Shown here: positions 53,380 to 62,200 of the stretch, piece by piece
How the letters are laid out: each line of letters starts with the position of its first letter
Position numbering within the stretch: the first letter of the stretch is position 1
Source of the DNA: JAUICS01 sp964384335
GTDB lineage: Bacteria; Pseudomonadota; Alphaproteobacteria; Micavibrionales; Micavibrionaceae
NCBI GenBank assembly: GCA_964384335.1
Contig: CAYLKN010000004.1
Span: 18,740-82,739 of the forward strand
Reading direction: 5' to 3'
Length of the DNA stretch: 64,000 nt
The notes under the pieces: model-generated
Told to the model about the DNA's origin: nothing
The model's input: only the letters and a program-made list of their open reading frames with translations
The model's database searches: none
Translations under genes and position numbers: made by a program

Positions 53380-54687
53380 ATGGATGATATAATCAAAGCC
53401 AAACCGTCAATTTTGTTTATAAACCGGGTCTATCCGCCTGATCACGGTGCAACCGGCCGTCTTCTGGAAGATCTGGCAAATGCCTTTCTCCAGGATGGAT
53501 GGCATGTCTCCGTTGTTACGACAGGACCGAAATCACAGCCCCCCTTTGAGGGGCAGGGTGTGCGTGTTCACCGCGTCAGGGCGCGAGCACCCAGGACAGG
53601 ATCAAAAGGAATCGGGCGGGTTTTACAGACATGCTTTATATGGCTCAAACTTCTGTTTGAAGGACTTGGCCTGCAAAGTCATGACATTGTTGTTACTTTG
53701 AGCGATCCGCCGATGCTTGTTTCCGCAGGCCGTATTATTGCAAAGGCAAAAGGAAGCAAGCACGTAAACTGGACTCACGATCTGTATCCCGACCTCTTGC
53801 CCGTGCTTGGCGTGAACCTCCCGCGGTGGCTTTATACGTTTTTGTTAAAGGCCTCCCGAAAAGCCATGAAAAGTTGTGACAAAGTGGTTGTGGTAGGCCG
53901 GTGCATGGCAAAACATCTGATTCACAGCGGGATGGACGCACATCTGATAACCGTTATTCCCAACTGGCCGGACCCTGAATTGTATCAGGAAAACCCGGAT
54001 TATGCTCTTAAGGAAAATAAAGTTGCCGAAGCCGGTGAGCCAATGGATCAAATGAGTGATCGGCAGGATACGGCTCAGGACGTCAAAAATCAGGAGAATG
54101 AGGCGCAGGAGCCGTTTAAGCTCGACGATACCAAATTCCGGATTTTATATGCCGGAAATCTGGGGCTTGCCCATCCTTATGCAACACTTCTGGAAACAGC
54201 CGAAATTCTGATGAATACAAACCCGGAAATCGAAATTTTATTTGTCGGTGATCATTCCGTTTTCGCCGGCATGCTTGCCGAGAAAAAGAAAAGGAGTCTC
54301 GAAAATATCCGGTTTCTGCCTTATCAGCCTGCAGCTAAACTGAAATCCCTGATGGAAAGTGGTGATGTGCATCTTATAAGCATGAAAACGGAGGCAGCCG
54401 GGCTTGTCGTGCCTTCAAAACTTTATTCTGCGCTGGCGGTCGGACGTCCTGTTATTTTCGTCGGTCCGGAAGGCAACGAAACGGCCCAGGTGATTCGCGA
54501 TTTTAAAACCGGAACGGTTGTACCCCAAGGCGATGCCGAACAGCTTGCGAATGCCATCCGGAAATTCCGCTACGACAGTCAGGTCTGGTTTAATGCGCAG
54601 CAGGGCTCACATGAGGCAGGGCGAATATTTACGCCGGAGCAATCCTGTGCGGTATGGGTTGAGCGCATTCGGAGATTGTTGCGATGA
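53380..54687 (+). CDS. GT4-family glycosyltransferase
   Basis: Retaining GT-B glycosyltransferase, 435 residues, similar to the WbuB/WcaI type. N-terminal domain: ILFINRVYPPDHGATGRLLEDLANAF and WTHDLYPDLLPVLG. C-terminal donor domain: RILYAGNLGLAHPYATLLE, EILFVGDH and the E-x7-E-like stretch KTEAAGLVVPSKLYSALAVGRPVI. An acidic, Asn/Gln-rich insert of about 35 residues (near 210-245) separates the domains and is unusual. It probably adds a sugar in assembling the glycan repeat unit. The last codons overlap the Wzz-like gene by four bases. Confidence 0.9.
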   Translation: MDDIIKAKPSILFINRVYPPDHGATGRLLEDLANAFLQDGWHVSVVTTGPKSQPPFEGQGVRVHRVRARAPRTGSKGIGRVLQTCFIWLKLLFEGLGLQSHDIVVTLSDPPMLVSAGRIIAKAKGSKHVNWTHDLYPDLLPVLGVNLPRWLYTFLLKASRKAMKSCDKVVVVGRCMAKHLIHSGMDAHLITVIPNWPDPELYQENPDYALKENKVAEAGEPMDQMSDRQDTAQDVKNQENEAQEPFKLDDTKFRILYAGNLGLAHPYATLLETAEILMNTNPEIEILFVGDHSVFAGMLAEKKKRSLENIRFLPYQPAAKLKSLMESGDVHLISMKTEAAGLVVPSKLYSALAVGRPVIFVGPEGNETAQVIRDFKTGTVVPQGDAEQLANAIRKFRYDSQVWFNAQQGSHEAGRIFTPEQSCAVWVERIRRLLR

Positions 54688-55544
54688 CAGCGGAAAAACA
54701 GGGAAGTCTGGAAATGGATGACTGGGATCCCTCTCTTCTGGATTTCCTGAAATCAATCTGGGAAGCCAGACTGGAAATACTCACAGGGGTTATTCTCTGC
54801 ACTGTTCTTACAACAGGCTTTATTCTTGCGGCACCCAAATATTATACGGCGGAGGTTATTGTCGCCCCGCCGTACGATCCGCTTCAGGTTATATCCTCAG
54901 AGCAGGTGCCGCATAACGCCGGGAAAGATAATGCCTACGGTGCTGTTTTTAACCGCAGGGATGCGCTGTATTCAAACTATGCCACGTTTCAGAACGGCCT
55001 TCGGGGGAATGCGATTGCGGAAATCCTCGCAAAAGATCCGGATATCTTTAATGGAATAGAACAGGCGATATGGCCGAAACTGCTGCCTTATGATTATGCT
55101 GGAAAAGAAGGTGATTTTGTCAGAAGTCACCTGGAAAAGGCGGTCATAATAACAATCGTGCCAAATACGGATTTACGCCGGATTACCTATGCGCATCCAG
55201 ATCCCGGGACTGCGCTCCGCTTTCTCGAAACAATAATCGGGGCGACGGATCAAATTATAAAGGACAGGGATTACCTCATGTTAAAAAGCAGAACAGAATT
55301 TCTGGAAGACAGTCTGGCAAAAACAGTTGATCCGCAAAGACGGCAATCGCTTGCCTTTCTTATGACTTTGGTTGAGCAGAAGCGTCTTACCATGCAACTG
55401 GATGAATCCTATTCAATCCGGATTATAGAACCGCCATTTACACGGGCCAAACCCTCGTGGCCCGGTAAAAGCCTGTTTTTTGCCACGGCGGTTTTGGTTG
55501 GCGTGATTTGCGGGTACGGTTTTCACATTTTGAGAAATGCTTAA
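54684..55544 (+). CDS. Wzz-like polysaccharide co-polymerase / chain-length determinant
   Basis: A 286-residue protein with two membrane helices, one near residues 32-52 (LEILTGVILCTVLTTGFILAA) and one near 263-283 (SLFFATAVLVGVICGYGFHI), enclosing a large periplasmic domain that ends in a Pro-rich segment (EPPFTRAKPSWPGKS), as in Wzz/PCP proteins. No tyrosine kinase domain is fused. It would set chain length for the polymer made with the adjacent Wzy/WaaL-like protein. It sits between two glycosyltransferase genes. Confidence 0.83.
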   Translation: MTAEKQGSLEMDDWDPSLLDFLKSIWEARLEILTGVILCTVLTTGFILAAPKYYTAEVIVAPPYDPLQVISSEQVPHNAGKDNAYGAVFNRRDALYSNYATFQNGLRGNAIAEILAKDPDIFNGIEQAIWPKLLPYDYAGKEGDFVRSHLEKAVIITIVPNTDLRRITYAHPDPGTALRFLETIIGATDQIIKDRDYLMLKSRTEFLEDSLAKTVDPQRRQSLAFLMTLVEQKRLTMQLDESYSIRIIEPPFTRAKPSWPGKSLFFATAVLVGVICGYGFHILRNA

Positions 55545-55550
55545 AATCCA

Positions 55551-56384
55551 ATGAACGGTATTCCCGTCTCGGTAATCGTCGTAACGCGGAATGAGGAAAA
55601 AAGAATCGGCAAGTGCCTTTCCTGCCTCCGCGGCTACAGCGAAGTCTTTGTTGTGGATTCAGGCAGTACTGACAAAACCTGTGAGATTGCCGACAGTTAC
55701 GGCGCAAGACTGTTCCGTTTTGAATGGAACGGACAATATCCGAAAAAACGGCAATGGTGTCTTGAAAATCTGCCGCTTGGTAACGACTGGGTTTTTTTTG
55801 TGGATGCGGACGAAGAGGTTCCTGTATCCCTGAATAATGAGATAGAAATTTTTGTAAAAGAAAACGGTCAAAATTACGGCGGTGTTTTTATTCAGTCTGA
55901 TTACGTGATTGACGGAAAACGTACTTGTTTTGGTATGAAGAATACAAAACTCTGCCTGTTTGACAAAAACAGCTTTTATTTTCCGGTTGTTGACGATCTT
56001 GACTGCCCGGGGATGGGTGAAATTGAAGGCCATTACCAGCCTGTCCTTAAAAATCATGCATGTAAAAAGAGCATAAAGAGGCTCCGGAAAAATAGTCTTC
56101 ATAAAATATCAACTGACGTGGCCTGGATCAGAAAACATAAAAATTATGCGCAATGGCAATGGTGTGTGGAAAAGAAAGATGCGTTGCCTGATGATGTGTC
56201 GTCAATGCGGCGGCTGGCGAAGATGATTTTCAGGCGCTTACCTTGCAGACCCGTTTTCGCATTTGTGCACAGCTATTTTTTAAAGCTGGGATTTCTGGAT
56301 GGGGCGGCGGGTTATAAACTTGCGAAAAGCAGATATGATTATTATGTTATGGTTGAAAAGGTAAAAAATACACAAAAAACCTAG
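55551..56384 (+). CDS. GT2-family glycosyltransferase
   Basis: Inverting GT-A glycosyltransferase of 277 residues, related to LPS-core transferases of the WaaE/KdtX type. The start is VSVIVVTRNEEKRIGKCLSCL, the nucleotide-sugar region is VVDSGSTDKT, and the metal-binding motif is FVDADEEV. The C-terminal helical part (MRRLAKMIFRRLPCRPVFAFVHSYFLKLGFLDG) is typical of this branch and may contact the membrane. It is the last gene of the operon, and its TAG stop is the first three bases of a dispersed repeat. Confidence 0.9.
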   Translation: MNGIPVSVIVVTRNEEKRIGKCLSCLRGYSEVFVVDSGSTDKTCEIADSYGARLFRFEWNGQYPKKRQWCLENLPLGNDWVFFVDADEEVPVSLNNEIEIFVKENGQNYGGVFIQSDYVIDGKRTCFGMKNTKLCLFDKNSFYFPVVDDLDCPGMGEIEGHYQPVLKNHACKKSIKRLRKNSLHKISTDVAWIRKHKNYAQWQWCVEKKDALPDDVSSMRRLAKMIFRRLPCRPVFAFVHSYFLKLGFLDGAAGYKLAKSRYDYYVMVEKVKNTQKT

Positions 56385-56433
56385 AGCAAATCGCGATCAA
56401 AAGGATCGCTTTGCGATGTTTGATCGCGTGAAT
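56382..56433 (+). repeat. Dispersed palindromic repeat, copy B
   Basis: A 52-base element beginning TAGAGCAAATCGCGATC and ending GATCGCGTGAAT. Outer arms CGCGATCAAA/TTTGATCGCG pair perfectly over ten bases, with an inner ATCGC-TTT-GCGAT stem. It starts inside the stop codon of the GT2 gene, so it may act as a transcript 3' end. The related copy is at 36844-36896. Confidence 0.85.
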
Positions 56434-56514
56434 TTTCCCGTCGATTCAATAAGTCAGGGCAGATTCATGCTTTTTAAATATAATCATAGTGACTATATTT
56501 GAACACGATCTGCC

Positions 56515-56973
56515 CTAATGGGCGTGAAAATTAACATAATGCATGATGTTTCGCCCGTCCTCCATGCGTGTAACAAGCAAAATCCTTTTCAGGCTTTGGT
56601 AAAGTTCAATGTCTTTTTTCGGAACGGGTGGCTTGATCTCAAGAGATTCACCGTCTGCCAAAACGATACTCACGCTGTTTCGGTCCATATCCCATTCAAC
56701 CCAGTTCGGGATATCCAGAAGAACCTGCTCAACAACTATAACCCCTCTGTCTTCCTGGCGTATGAAAAGGGCCTTGTCGATCACGTTTTTCGCATAGCTG
56801 GGCTGGTTTTGTTCAAATTCTATGGTGTCTTCATCGAACTCGGGGTCACCATAATCCACATCGTCTTCCGGCGCAGCGGAATATACTCCTTTTTCATTAT
56901 TGTAGGTAAAAAAGGAAACGAACCATTGTCCGAGACTGCCTAAACCTTTTGAAAACGAACTGATAATACCCAT
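56515..56973 (-). CDS. Hypothetical protein, acidic N-terminal half
   Basis: A 152-residue protein that I do not recognise. It has a short amphipathic N-terminus (GIISSFSKGLGSLGQWFVSFF), an acidic disordered stretch (residues 33-58, many Asp/Glu) and a C-terminal soluble beta-rich part (VIVVEQVLLDIPNWVEWDMDRNSVSIVLADG). There is no clear cleavable signal peptide. It lies downstream of the polysaccharide operon on the opposite strand; with the next gene it forms a pair of orphan minus-strand units. Confidence 0.6.
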   Translation of the reverse strand: MGIISSFSKGLGSLGQWFVSFFTYNNEKGVYSAAPEDDVDYGDPEFDEDTIEFEQNQPSYAKNVIDKALFIRQEDRGVIVVEQVLLDIPNWVEWDMDRNSVSIVLADGESLEIKPPVPKKDIELYQSLKRILLVTRMEDGRNIMHYVNFHAH

Positions 56974-57111
56974 GAGGAACTAGGTTGAAGAAATTTATGT
57001 ACAATTCAATAGTTTACATCAGGGAATAAGAAAATACATCATCAACAATATCGAATCTCCACGCCTGGGGACAACTTCAGCCAGGATGGTAATGATCAGG
57101 AATGCCCGAAC

Positions 57112-57513
57112 TTACTTGTCAGAGTTGTCGGAAGACTTCGTTTTTCCGTTCTTGCCGTTTGTTGTCGCAATACTTCCCGGGGGCTGGGTGGACATTCCGG
57201 GCATTCCGGGCGAAGGCGGCGCAAGGTCCATGGATAAGGATAATTCGTGCCGCATCTCACGCGTTGCTTCAATTATTTCAGAAACTGTTTCCGCGTAACT
57301 GTTTCCTTTTTGCGTTTGCACCTCACCGACATCATGCCCGTCAATATTGAGGCGGTATGTTGCATTGCGCTTGCAAGTCTCATTTGCAACGTTCTTGGGG
57401 AGGATTTTTCCTTCATTCGGCACGTCGTCCCCGTGATCGAGTGAGTAAAGACCAATCATAAGCTCATCTTCGTTTTTCGCCTTTATTTCGGGGAGATGTA
57501 TTGAACCTGTCAT
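57112..57513 (-). CDS. Hypothetical protein with Pro/Gly-rich tail
   Basis: A 133-residue protein of unknown function. The first 85 residues look globular and charged (EDELMIGLYSLDHGDDVPNEG; ETCKRNATYRLNIDGHDVGEV), with a helix SYAETVSEIIEATREMRHELSL. The tail is low complexity (APPSPGMPGMSTQPPGS, then NGKNGKTKSSDNSDK). No signal or membrane segment. It stands alone between AT-rich spacers. Confidence 0.55.
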   Translation of the reverse strand: MTGSIHLPEIKAKNEDELMIGLYSLDHGDDVPNEGKILPKNVANETCKRNATYRLNIDGHDVGEVQTQKGNSYAETVSEIIEATREMRHELSLSMDLAPPSPGMPGMSTQPPGSIATTNGKNGKTKSSDNSDK

Positions 57514-57726
57514 TGCAAAGCTCCTTAATTCAACTTGCCTTTATAATCACTTTAGTAAAACGCCTTTGTGTATTGCAAATTTTTACTCTAATGACAATGG
57601 TAATCGCAAAACCTTAATAATCACTTAAAAAGGCCTTAAACTGCTTTCATTTGCTTATTTCGATATGGTTCTTTATACATTGTGTTATTAAAACTGTAAT
57701 TTTAACCGTATCAGAGATCATATTTA

Positions 57727-58401
57727 ATGTTTGAGGCAATCACCCTGTTTGCAGGATATTTGGCCGGTTCTGTCCCGTTCGGGCTGGTCCTGTGCTATCT
57801 GGCCGGATATGGAGATATTCGCAAAATCGGTTCCGGAAATATTGGTGCCACAAACGTTCTGCGAACCGGTAACACGCCTCTTGCCTTTTTAACGCTTGTC
57901 CTGGACAGTGCCAAGGGCGCGGCCGTGGTTCTGGTTTTAAAGTACTTTTTCGGATGGGAACTGGCTGTGGTGGGCGCTTTCGGCGCTGTTTTGGGTCATC
58001 TTTTCCCGGTTTGGCTGCTTTTCAAAGGGGGGAAAGGCGTTGCAACGACGTTTGGAACATTGCTTGCCCTGTCTCCGCTTGTTGGTGGCGTGACATGTTT
58101 GATCTGGCTGGGTGTTGCGGCATTGTTTCGCTACTCCTCCCTTGCTGCGCTGGTTTCCGTGGTCTCAAGTCCGTTTCTGGCGTATTTTCTCACAGCTGAT
58201 GATCTGTTCGCCGCGTACTGTTCATTCATCGCGGTTTTGATATATGTCAAGCACAGAGATAATATCAAGCGCCTGTTTTCCGGCACTGAATCAAAAATCG
58301 GTGAAAAAAAAGGAATAGAAAAGGAAGCCGACGGGAAAACGGACGTTCAAAAAGATGCGGAGCCTGCATCTGAAAAAGAGGATCAGGCAAAAAGGAATTA
58401 A
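57727..58401 (+). CDS. plsY: Glycerol-3-phosphate acyltransferase PlsY
   Basis: Membrane acyltransferase that uses acyl-phosphate to make lysophosphatidic acid. Five hydrophobic segments and the three PlsY motifs are visible: GSVPFGLVLCYL, IRKIGSGNIGATNVLR and GHLFPVWLLFKGGKGVATTFG. The core is about 180 residues; the last 40 form a highly charged Lys/Glu tail (from RLFSGTESKIG on) not needed for catalysis. It is followed 2 bases later by dprA, an arrangement common in alphaproteobacteria. Confidence 0.95.
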   Translation: MFEAITLFAGYLAGSVPFGLVLCYLAGYGDIRKIGSGNIGATNVLRTGNTPLAFLTLVLDSAKGAAVVLVLKYFFGWELAVVGAFGAVLGHLFPVWLLFKGGKGVATTFGTLLALSPLVGGVTCLIWLGVAALFRYSSLAALVSVVSSPFLAYFLTADDLFAAYCSFIAVLIYVKHRDNIKRLFSGTESKIGEKKGIEKEADGKTDVQKDAEPASEKEDQAKRN

Positions 58402-58403
58402 GA

Positions 58404-59582
58404 ATGAAATTATTCAGTGTAAAAAAGTCCGGCCTCAACCCTTCCCAGACGGAAAGGCTGAATTTGCTCCGGCTGGCTCGGACAACTTCAATCGGTCCGA
58501 TTACCTTTCACCATATGATTGACCGTTTTCAGAGTGCCGGTAAGGCGCTTGAGGCTCTTCCGGAGTTGTCAAGACGTGGAGGGCGCAAGAAACCTTTAAT
58601 TCCCCCGCCTGTTCATGAGATTGAAAAAGAACTGGAAATGATAACAAAACTGGGAGGGGAGCTGATTACATGTCTCGATGAGGCGTATCCTTTTTCATTG
58701 TCCGCTACGGAAGACGCGCCTCCCGTTATCACGGTTTTGGGGCATGCGCATTTGCTTAAGAAGCCGTGCCTTGCCATTGTCGGGGCAAGAAATGCCTCTT
58801 TGAACGGTAAGCGTTTTGCGGAAAAGATAGCCGTTGACTGCGGTAAGTCGGACCTTGTTATTGTATCCGGAATGGCAAGGGGAATCGATACACATGCTCA
58901 TTCGGGTTCCCTTGAAACGGGAACGGTTGCTGTGCTTGCCGGGGGGGCGGATGTGATTTATCCACGCGAAAATGATGCGCTTTACTGGCAAATTGCCGAA
59001 GCGGGTGCAGTCGTTTCCGAAAATCCGGTGGGAGCGCAGCCGCGATCCCAGGATTTCCCGAGACGGAACAGGATTATATCCGGGCTTTCCCTTGGTGTTG
59101 TCGTTGTTGAGGCTTCGCTGCGCTCGGGCTCTCTTATAACCGCGAGGCTTGCGGCGGAGCAGGGGAGGGATGTTTTCGCAGTTCCCGGTTTCCCGGGTGA
59201 TCCAAGAGCCCAGGGCCCGAACACTTTGATCAGGGACGGCGCATGGCTGGTACAGGATGCGCAGGATATTGTCAGAAATCTGCGTCCGTTTACCGAACAG
59301 AGTTTTTATGACAGTGCCCCTGAACAGGATAACAGCCTGCTTGCCTTATCCGCTGCCAATGCGGGGGAAGAGGAAATTGAAACGCAAAACCCTTCGGAGG
59401 ACCTGCGGTCCGTTGTGATTGAAAATTTATCCTATGCGCCGACAGCTGTTGACGATTTGATTGAGGCGTGCAGTGCGTCTTACAAGGATATTCAGATAAT
59501 AATTCTGGAACTTGAGCTTGCCGGTCGCCTTCAAAGGCATCCGGGAAATAAAGTTAATCTGATTGACAACCCCGGCGAATAA
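58404..59582 (+). CDS. dprA: DNA-processing protein DprA
   Basis: Single-strand DNA-binding protein that loads RecA on incoming DNA in natural transformation. The Rossmann-like core shows LAIVGARNASLNGKRFAEKIA, VSGMARGIDTHAHSG, LAGGADVIYPREN, FPRRNRIISGLS and SLITARLAAEQGRDVFAVPG. A C-terminal winged helix (APTAVDDLIEACSASYKDIQIIILELELAGRLQR) is present, as is an N-terminal SAM-like region. At 392 residues it is complete. It lies in plsY-dprA-topA. Confidence 0.95.
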   Translation: MKLFSVKKSGLNPSQTERLNLLRLARTTSIGPITFHHMIDRFQSAGKALEALPELSRRGGRKKPLIPPPVHEIEKELEMITKLGGELITCLDEAYPFSLSATEDAPPVITVLGHAHLLKKPCLAIVGARNASLNGKRFAEKIAVDCGKSDLVIVSGMARGIDTHAHSGSLETGTVAVLAGGADVIYPRENDALYWQIAEAGAVVSENPVGAQPRSQDFPRRNRIISGLSLGVVVVEASLRSGSLITARLAAEQGRDVFAVPGFPGDPRAQGPNTLIRDGAWLVQDAQDIVRNLRPFTEQSFYDSAPEQDNSLLALSAANAGEEEIETQNPSEDLRSVVIENLSYAPTAVDDLIEACSASYKDIQIIILELELAGRLQRHPGNKVNLIDNPGE

Positions 59583-59637
59583 TCTAGAAAATAAACGTCC
59601 ATTTTATTGGATAACCGAACAAACAAGAGAAGTAAGC

Positions 59638-62073
59638 GTGGCCGCACAAAATCTCGTAATCGTAGAATCCCCTGCAAAAGCAAAAACAATTAATAAATAT
59701 CTGGGCCCGGATTATGAGGTTCTTGCATCCTATGGGCATGTCAGGGATCTTCCGCCAAAAGACGGTTCCGTCCGGCCGGAGGAAGACTTTGCCATGTCCT
59801 GGCAAATGAATGAAAAAGCCGGAAAAAATGTCAAGGCGATTGCGGATGCCGCAAAGAAAGCGAAAGCGGTGTATCTGGCTACAGACCCCGACAGGGAGGG
59901 TGAAGCCATTTCCTGGCATATCAAAGAAATTCTCAAGGAAAAAAAAGCGTCGAAAGATACTGATTTCTTTCGGGTCACTTTTACGGAGATTACAAAAAAA
60001 GCCGTTCAGGAAGCGTTCCAAAAAGCCCGTGAGCTGGACTCTCATTTGATTGAGGCTTATCTCGCCCGCCGGGCTCTGGATTATCTTGTTGGTTTTAATC
60101 TCTCTCCCGTTTTATGGAGAAAACTTCCCGGGTCGAAATCGGCAGGACGTGTTCAATCGGTTGCATTGCGTCTTATTTGCGAACGTGAAGAGGAAATTGA
60201 GAAGTTCAGGCCGCAGGAATACTGGTCCGTTCATGCAACAATGCAGAACGGTCAGGGTGACGAATTCAAAGCCAGGCTGACCCATCTTGACGGCAAAAAG
60301 CTAGATAAATTCGACCTTGCAAGTGAACAGGATGCCACCAGGGCAGTTGAGAAAATAAAATCAAGGACTTATCAGATTGATTCGGTTGAGGCAAAGCAGA
60401 TCAAGCGGAACCCTGCGCCTCCTTTCATAACATCCTCTCTGCAGCAGGAGTCGGCAAGGAAGCTGGGTTTTGCCGCCGGGCAGACAATGCGCCTTGCCCA
60501 GAAGCTTTACGAAGGTGTTGAAATTGATGGAGAGACTGTGGGGCTGATAACCTACATGCGGACGGATGGCACAAACATCTCTGAAGATGCTGTTATGGCC
60601 TGCCGGGAAGTTATAAATACTAAATATGGTGCAAATTATCTGCCGTCCCAGCCGCGGCTTTACAAATCAAAAGCCAAAAATGCCCAAGAAGCGCATGAGG
60701 CGATCCGCCCGACAGATGTCGGCCGCTTCCCCGAAGGTTTGAAACATACCCTGGATGATCAGTTGCTCAAGCTTTACACACTGATCTGGAAGCGGACAAT
60801 GGCGTCCCAGATGGCGTCGGCCCTTTTGGACAGTGTGACGGCGATAATTACAGACGGACAGAATGATGTCACATTGAGGGCGACAGGGAACACGATTGGA
60901 TTTGACGGCTTTCTGACTTTGTATCAGGAAGGAAGGGATGATGCGGATGACGATGAGGATGAAAACCGTCTTCCCCCGTTGAAAAAGGGCGAGAAGCCAA
61001 AGCTTGGCGAAACCGTTCCGGATCAGCATTTTACGCAGCCGCCGCCGCGATACACCGAAGCCTCACTGGTAAAAAAGCTGGAAGAGCTTGGTATTGGTCG
61101 CCCGTCAACTTATGCCAGTATTCTTCAGGTCCTGCAGGACAGGAATTATGTCAGGCTGGACAAAAAACGTTTTTATCCGGAAGATCGCGGGCGCATTGTC
61201 ACAACGTTCCTGATTAAGTTCTTTGAAAAATACGTTGATTATGACTTCACGGCCAATCTTGAAGATGAACTTGATGCAATTTCGGCCGGAAAGCTGAACT
61301 GGAAACAGGCCTTACGGGAATTCTGGACTTCTTTTCACAAAGTGGTTGAGGAGACCAAGGGCCTGACCCTGACGGAAGTTATTGATCACCTGGATGCGGA
61401 GCTTGGCCCTCATTTCTTCCCGCAGGATGAAAACGGTAATGATCCGCGGTCCTGTAAGGCCTGCGATACCGGAAGGCTTTCTCTCAAACTCGGCAAATAC
61501 GGGGCGTTTATCGGATGTTCGAATTATCCGGAATGCAAATTTACAAAACCTCTCATTGCGCCAAATGATAATGACGAGAACAGCGATGATCAGGATGCAG
61601 CGGCCAAACTTGCCAACGAACCGAAAAATCTTGGAAACGATCCCCAGACCGGACGGAAAATAACCCTTCGCCGCGGTCCTTACGGTCCTTATGTTCAGCT
61701 CGATCCTCAGGAAGGCAGTAAGGAAAAGCCGAAACGTCAGGGTATACCGAAAGGGTTTAACCCGGAACTGGTCACCCTGGACGATGCGGTGAAACTGTTG
61801 TCCCTGCCGCGCCATGTCGGCGATCATCCTGAAACTGGCGAGAAAATTGAGGCCGGAATTGGTCGGTACGGGCCTTATCTGAAGTATCAGGGGAAATTCA
61901 AGTCTCTGCCTGCCGGCGATGATGTTTTGTCTATCGGTATGAACCGGGCCGTAGAACTACTTGCACAACAAAACGAGAAGAAGAAATTCTCCGGGAAAAC
62001 ATCGGGTGGTAAAGCCTCAAGTGCTAAAGCATCGGGCGGAAAGGCCTCAAAGCCAGGTAAAAAAAGAGCCTGA
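59638..62073 (+). CDS. topA: DNA topoisomerase I
   Basis: Type IA topoisomerase, 811 residues from GTG 59638 (protein MAAQNLVIVESPAKAKTI), preceded by AGAGAAG. The in-frame extension to 59563 overlaps dprA and is not family-like. The TOPRIM Asp motif is LATDPDREGEAI, the active-site Tyr306 is in LITYMRTDG, and SYASILQVLQDRNYV follows. One four-Cys zinc finger begins at Cys606 (CKACDTG ... CSNYPEC), then two topoisomerase-C repeats and a basic Lys/Ser/Ala/Gly tail. In relatives rnr often follows topA; here ilvB does. Confidence 0.96.
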   Translation: MAAQNLVIVESPAKAKTINKYLGPDYEVLASYGHVRDLPPKDGSVRPEEDFAMSWQMNEKAGKNVKAIADAAKKAKAVYLATDPDREGEAISWHIKEILKEKKASKDTDFFRVTFTEITKKAVQEAFQKARELDSHLIEAYLARRALDYLVGFNLSPVLWRKLPGSKSAGRVQSVALRLICEREEEIEKFRPQEYWSVHATMQNGQGDEFKARLTHLDGKKLDKFDLASEQDATRAVEKIKSRTYQIDSVEAKQIKRNPAPPFITSSLQQESARKLGFAAGQTMRLAQKLYEGVEIDGETVGLITYMRTDGTNISEDAVMACREVINTKYGANYLPSQPRLYKSKAKNAQEAHEAIRPTDVGRFPEGLKHTLDDQLLKLYTLIWKRTMASQMASALLDSVTAIITDGQNDVTLRATGNTIGFDGFLTLYQEGRDDADDDEDENRLPPLKKGEKPKLGETVPDQHFTQPPPRYTEASLVKKLEELGIGRPSTYASILQVLQDRNYVRLDKKRFYPEDRGRIVTTFLIKFFEKYVDYDFTANLEDELDAISAGKLNWKQALREFWTSFHKVVEETKGLTLTEVIDHLDAELGPHFFPQDENGNDPRSCKACDTGRLSLKLGKYGAFIGCSNYPECKFTKPLIAPNDNDENSDDQDAAAKLANEPKNLGNDPQTGRKITLRRGPYGPYVQLDPQEGSKEKPKRQGIPKGFNPELVTLDDAVKLLSLPRHVGDHPETGEKIEAGIGRYGPYLKYQGKFKSLPAGDDVLSIGMNRAVELLAQQNEKKKFSGKTSGGKASSAKASGGKASKPGKKRA

Positions 62074-62200
62074 CGAAGATTTAGGCAAACAAAAACGAAA
62101 ACTCTTCCATTTTTTCTGCGCTTTGTGGTAATCTCCTTCCCTCAATCTTACGAAAATGATATTGTAATTATATGTCAAAAACTAATGAAGGAGAGAAATA

